In this document: positions 61,142 to 64,000 of the stretch, in pieces | Layout: the number at the start of each line of letters is the position of its first letter | Numbering within the stretch: position 1 is the first letter of the stretch | Source: Datisca glomerata | Taxonomy: Eukaryota > Streptophyta > Magnoliopsida > Cucurbitales > Datiscaceae | Assembly (NCBI GenBank): GCA_003255025.1 | Contig: QANY01006224.1 | Location: 868,001 to 932,000 of the forward strand | Length of the DNA: 64,000 nucleotides | Reading direction: 5' to 3' | Translations under genes and position numbers: made by a program | Notes under the pieces: model-generated | Database searches by the model: none | The model's input: only the letters and a program-made list of their open reading frames with translations | Told to the model about the DNA's origin: nothing

Positions 61142-62945
61142 TGATCAATGGAAGACAGAATTACAGATGCTTTCTTAAGTCAAGTTTTGGATTTGTCCAA
61201 ATTAAGATTATACATGTTTTGTATTAAGCTCTATGATATCGAACTACATGGCAAAAGAAAAATTTGGACGTACATTTTTGTCTAAGTTATTTGGATTTTT
61301 TTCCAAGTCAAATACATGTGATGCTCGAGTCGAGCAGCTCGATGAGTGATGGGTTGACGTTGTGATTAATTCTCATACTTATCTTATAATAGTGGGTTTA
61401 AGTTTTATTTATTCTCGTAGAATTTCCAACTTTGTAAGTTTTATATATTCGAAGTTGTAGTAGATTAGAGGCAACTCCTTAGTTTTGGATTTTCATCCAA
61501 AAACATTTTTAGAATCCTAAATCCAACATTAGTGAATCACTATATCAAAATCGATATTCTAAAAGTCATAGGATGGTAAAGAAGCAAGTTCATCCCTTTC
61601 TTCTTATAATTTTGAACTACCAAGTAGAGACCGAAGAAAAAGAAGCTAAAAATTGTAATTTAACCAAAAGCCGAGGTTGGTGCTGTACTCCCATATGACT
61701 CGTATGTCTTTGAGAACGAGTTTTCTGAGTAAAAGAAATGACGACAACAATATTGTGTTCGACAAAATTTTAATACTGAATTCATGTTTAAAAGTGGTAT
61801 CGAATGAGTGTTTTAGAGGCCTTTTGATTCGCACAATCTAAAATAACTATCGTAATTTAATTGTCAGTAATTTAATTGTCTGTGATTTAATTATGTGTGA
61901 TTAGATTGCTTGTAAAATATGATTGTCATTTTTTATTATGCAAGATAATTTATGATGTGATTGATGATAATTAATGATGGCTATATTTAGTATATGTTAA
62001 TTTTTGTTGTAAATTTATGTGAATAATATAAAGTTACTTAAATGCTCCTTTAGTTATATATTATCTAAAAAATATTTTGATATGTAATTTTAATATTATT
62101 TTAATTAATATTTAAATAAATTAATAATGAGACTAAATTTAAAAAATATTTTTAATCAAATTAATAAAAATAGAAATATAATAAAAAATATTTTCATGAA
62201 AAATTTGAACATTAATTTTAATTATTTTTTATTACTATTTAAAGAAATTAATACTTCTAGACTAAACTTTGTCTCTTGGTACAAGCTCTCTTGGTAAAGT
62301 AACTTGCCTTGATATTCTAGTATCTTGTTGAACTCTAACTTATCTTCATTTTTCACGGTTGCCATCCACGAGTTGGGTGTTCTTTCTCCTCAATCACGTA
62401 AATGACATGAGATCATAGTTATAATTATAGTTGAGAGTTGTACGGTATCTTTTTCTCTTGGAGCACTCAACTTTGATTCTTGATTAATAAAAATATCATT
62501 GACAAATGCTATCTTATTTGTTCTCCATTATAAACCTAATAATTCACCTCTGACCATGAGGTATGAATGCCCCTGAATGTCTCAATTAATCATTACTTTA
62601 TTACGAAAGTCAATATAATAATATCATAATGATGTTATTTCATGCTAATGTATACAAAGTGTGGGTTTACTTTGAGCACTAATTTATTCAAAGTAACAAC
62701 ACTAGAGGCACGAACTGACCAGCTAATGCTATAAGCGCATCATTGGTAGTAGAGACGTGCCAACCGGAACACACCATAGGCAGACCAATTGTCCAAACCT
62801 AAGGTCCAACTACGAGCTTTTTAACTCATCAACTTAAATATACTAGATTGGAATAGGACATGCATTCTCTCAAGAAGCACCTGAACAAGTTTGTTGTCCA
62901 TCCTATTTGAGTCACTCTCGTTTGGTCACTCATTGAAAGTTTTTA
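61142..62945. other. 3' flank of the LRR gene and AT-rich intergenic
   Basis: The first few hundred bases must hold the 3' UTR; no canonical AATAAA is evident close to the stop. At about 61850-61913 there is a small degenerate tandem of four 15-16-bp units (GTAATTTAATTGTC / TGATTTAATTATGTG), preceded by TTTTGATTCGCACAATC, a look often seen at one end of plant MITEs. No matching opposite end was found. Beyond 62000 nothing recognisable. Confidence 0.5.
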
Positions 62946-63170
62946 GTATAGGTGTTTACATGTAGGTTTAGTTCGGTTATGGGTTCGAGATTGAACCGAG
63001 CCAAAAGTTTTGTTCGACTATACAACAAACTGAATTGAATCTTTTGGTTCGACTATAAAACGAACCAAACCATTAATGATATAGTAACTGAAGTGAAAGC
63101 TTTGGTTTGATTCTATGGTTCAGGAACTTTAGGAAAAGATTCAAAAATACCGAAAATTCATAACCAAATT
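62946..63170. repeat. GGTTCG/CGAACC-rich transposon remnant
   Basis: Starts ATAGGTGTTTACATG and continues with TTTAGTTCGGTTATGGGTTC, TTGGTTCGACTATAAAACGA and related GGTTYG/CGAACC words in both orientations. Plant hAT-type non-autonomous elements often have a (A)GGTGTTCA end and GGTTCGGTTTGG subterminal motifs. Only one end is seen, so it is a fragment. Confidence 0.5.
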
Positions 63171-64000
63171 ACTCTAAATCTACTATTATACATCAAATCC
63201 AAACCTTAAATCTACTATTTATAATATACCAAATGAAAACCTTAAATCTAGCATTTTAAGACGCAAAACCTAATAACCAGATTAAATCAAACAGGTAAAA
63301 CAAAAGGTAAAGTAAAAAAAGACTATAATCTATAGGAAAGAAGAATTCGGGTAACAAGAGGAATCGTCGATGAGGGATAAAAAGCACCTAGACAACGTCG
63401 TCATTGACAGCGCCTAGACAACGTCATCAACTTTTCTTACAACAATAAGAGTCGTTGACCTCAGAACTCACAGTGGATGAGAGGGAGAGAGTGAAGAACT
63501 TGAGAGATGGAGACTTAGGTAAAATGAGAGTAGGTTGGGACTGAGAAGTGAAATAGATATATTTAAAAAGTGGAAGTATTGGAGATATAATTTTTGATCA
63601 TTTTATCCAATTATTTTTCTTAGGATTCCAATAATAACCTTTAATTATACAACCTTTGACTTCAATTTTTGTTTTAACGCCCCCTTTATTTTGCACTATC
63701 CTCAATTTTAATCCTTTTGAAATTGAATTATCATATTTGTTTGGAGTAATGTTTAAATATAAGGCCGCAATCATTATTTGCATGCAATCCTAATTTGTAA
63801 TTTTTTGAGTCAATTGAATTACGGAATAAAATTGAAACAATCATAATTTACAATACATATGTAATTCTAATATCAAATAAAATTACTTTCCTACTCTCAT
63901 TGAAATATTCTTTCTCACACTTTCTCTCTCATTTAATTGATTTAATTAAAATTAACTTTATTAATATTGAATTTTAGTATTATTAATTTATTTAAATATT
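63171..64000. other. Intergenic, no gene seen
   Basis: AT-rich. A short direct repeat (GCGCCTAGACAACGTC / CACCTAGACAACGTC) lies at 63388-63426 and a GA-rich patch at 63477-63510. The minus frame at 63598-63783 has no domain and a composition like the surrounding non-coding DNA. Confidence 0.5.

Overview
This window looks like draft nuclear DNA from a flowering plant, most likely a eudicot. It is AT-rich, has two single unresolved N bases (38510, 49406), and contains one intron-rich LRR gene in a landscape dominated by decayed LTR retrotransposons. By my boundaries about three quarters of the window is LTR-retrotransposon sequence. I saw no bacterial-type operon, CRISPR array, rRNA or convincing tRNA.

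Layout. 1-3.2 kb: a palindromic minisatellite, a candidate GGGCC-rich DNA transposon remnant and a clear MITE with a 10-bp target-site duplication. 3.2-6.35 kb: a truncated Copia element (A1, minus strand). 6.35-9.4 kb: gene-poor sequence with a 153-bp tandem duplication. 9.4-33.2 kb: a three-level nest of minus-strand Copia elements. A second copy of family A (A2) has its 5' LTR split by a 17-kb Sirevirus-like element (B). The RNase H of B is in turn split by another Copia element (C1), flanked by GGATA. 33.2-36.05 kb: a fragment of a fourth Copia family (D). 36.6-37.8 kb: a hairpin-rich tandem repeat. 39.1-56.9 kb: a plus-strand Ty3/Gypsy element of the Tat/Ogre/Grande type (G), interrupted by a second family C copy (C2). 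G carries two RNase H-like domains, an integrase, a 75-bp tandem array downstream of pol, an antisense accessory ORF and one recognisable LTR. 57.0-57.3 kb: a probable LINE RNase H remnant.

57.7-61.1 kb is the only intact gene. It has ten exons with GT-AG introns and consistent phases, and encodes a 457-residue SDS22-like leucine-rich-repeat protein with a charged, lysine-rich C-terminal tail. 61.1-64 kb is AT-rich flank with small DNA-transposon-like remnants.

The retrotransposon polyproteins all contain stops, frameshifts, deletions or lost catalytic residues, so none is likely to be autonomous. I did not find a new multi-gene system. The observations most worth following are the extra ORF in element B (similar to putative plant transposon domains), the spliced-looking antisense ORF in element G, and the fine structure of the nesting and deletion junctions.
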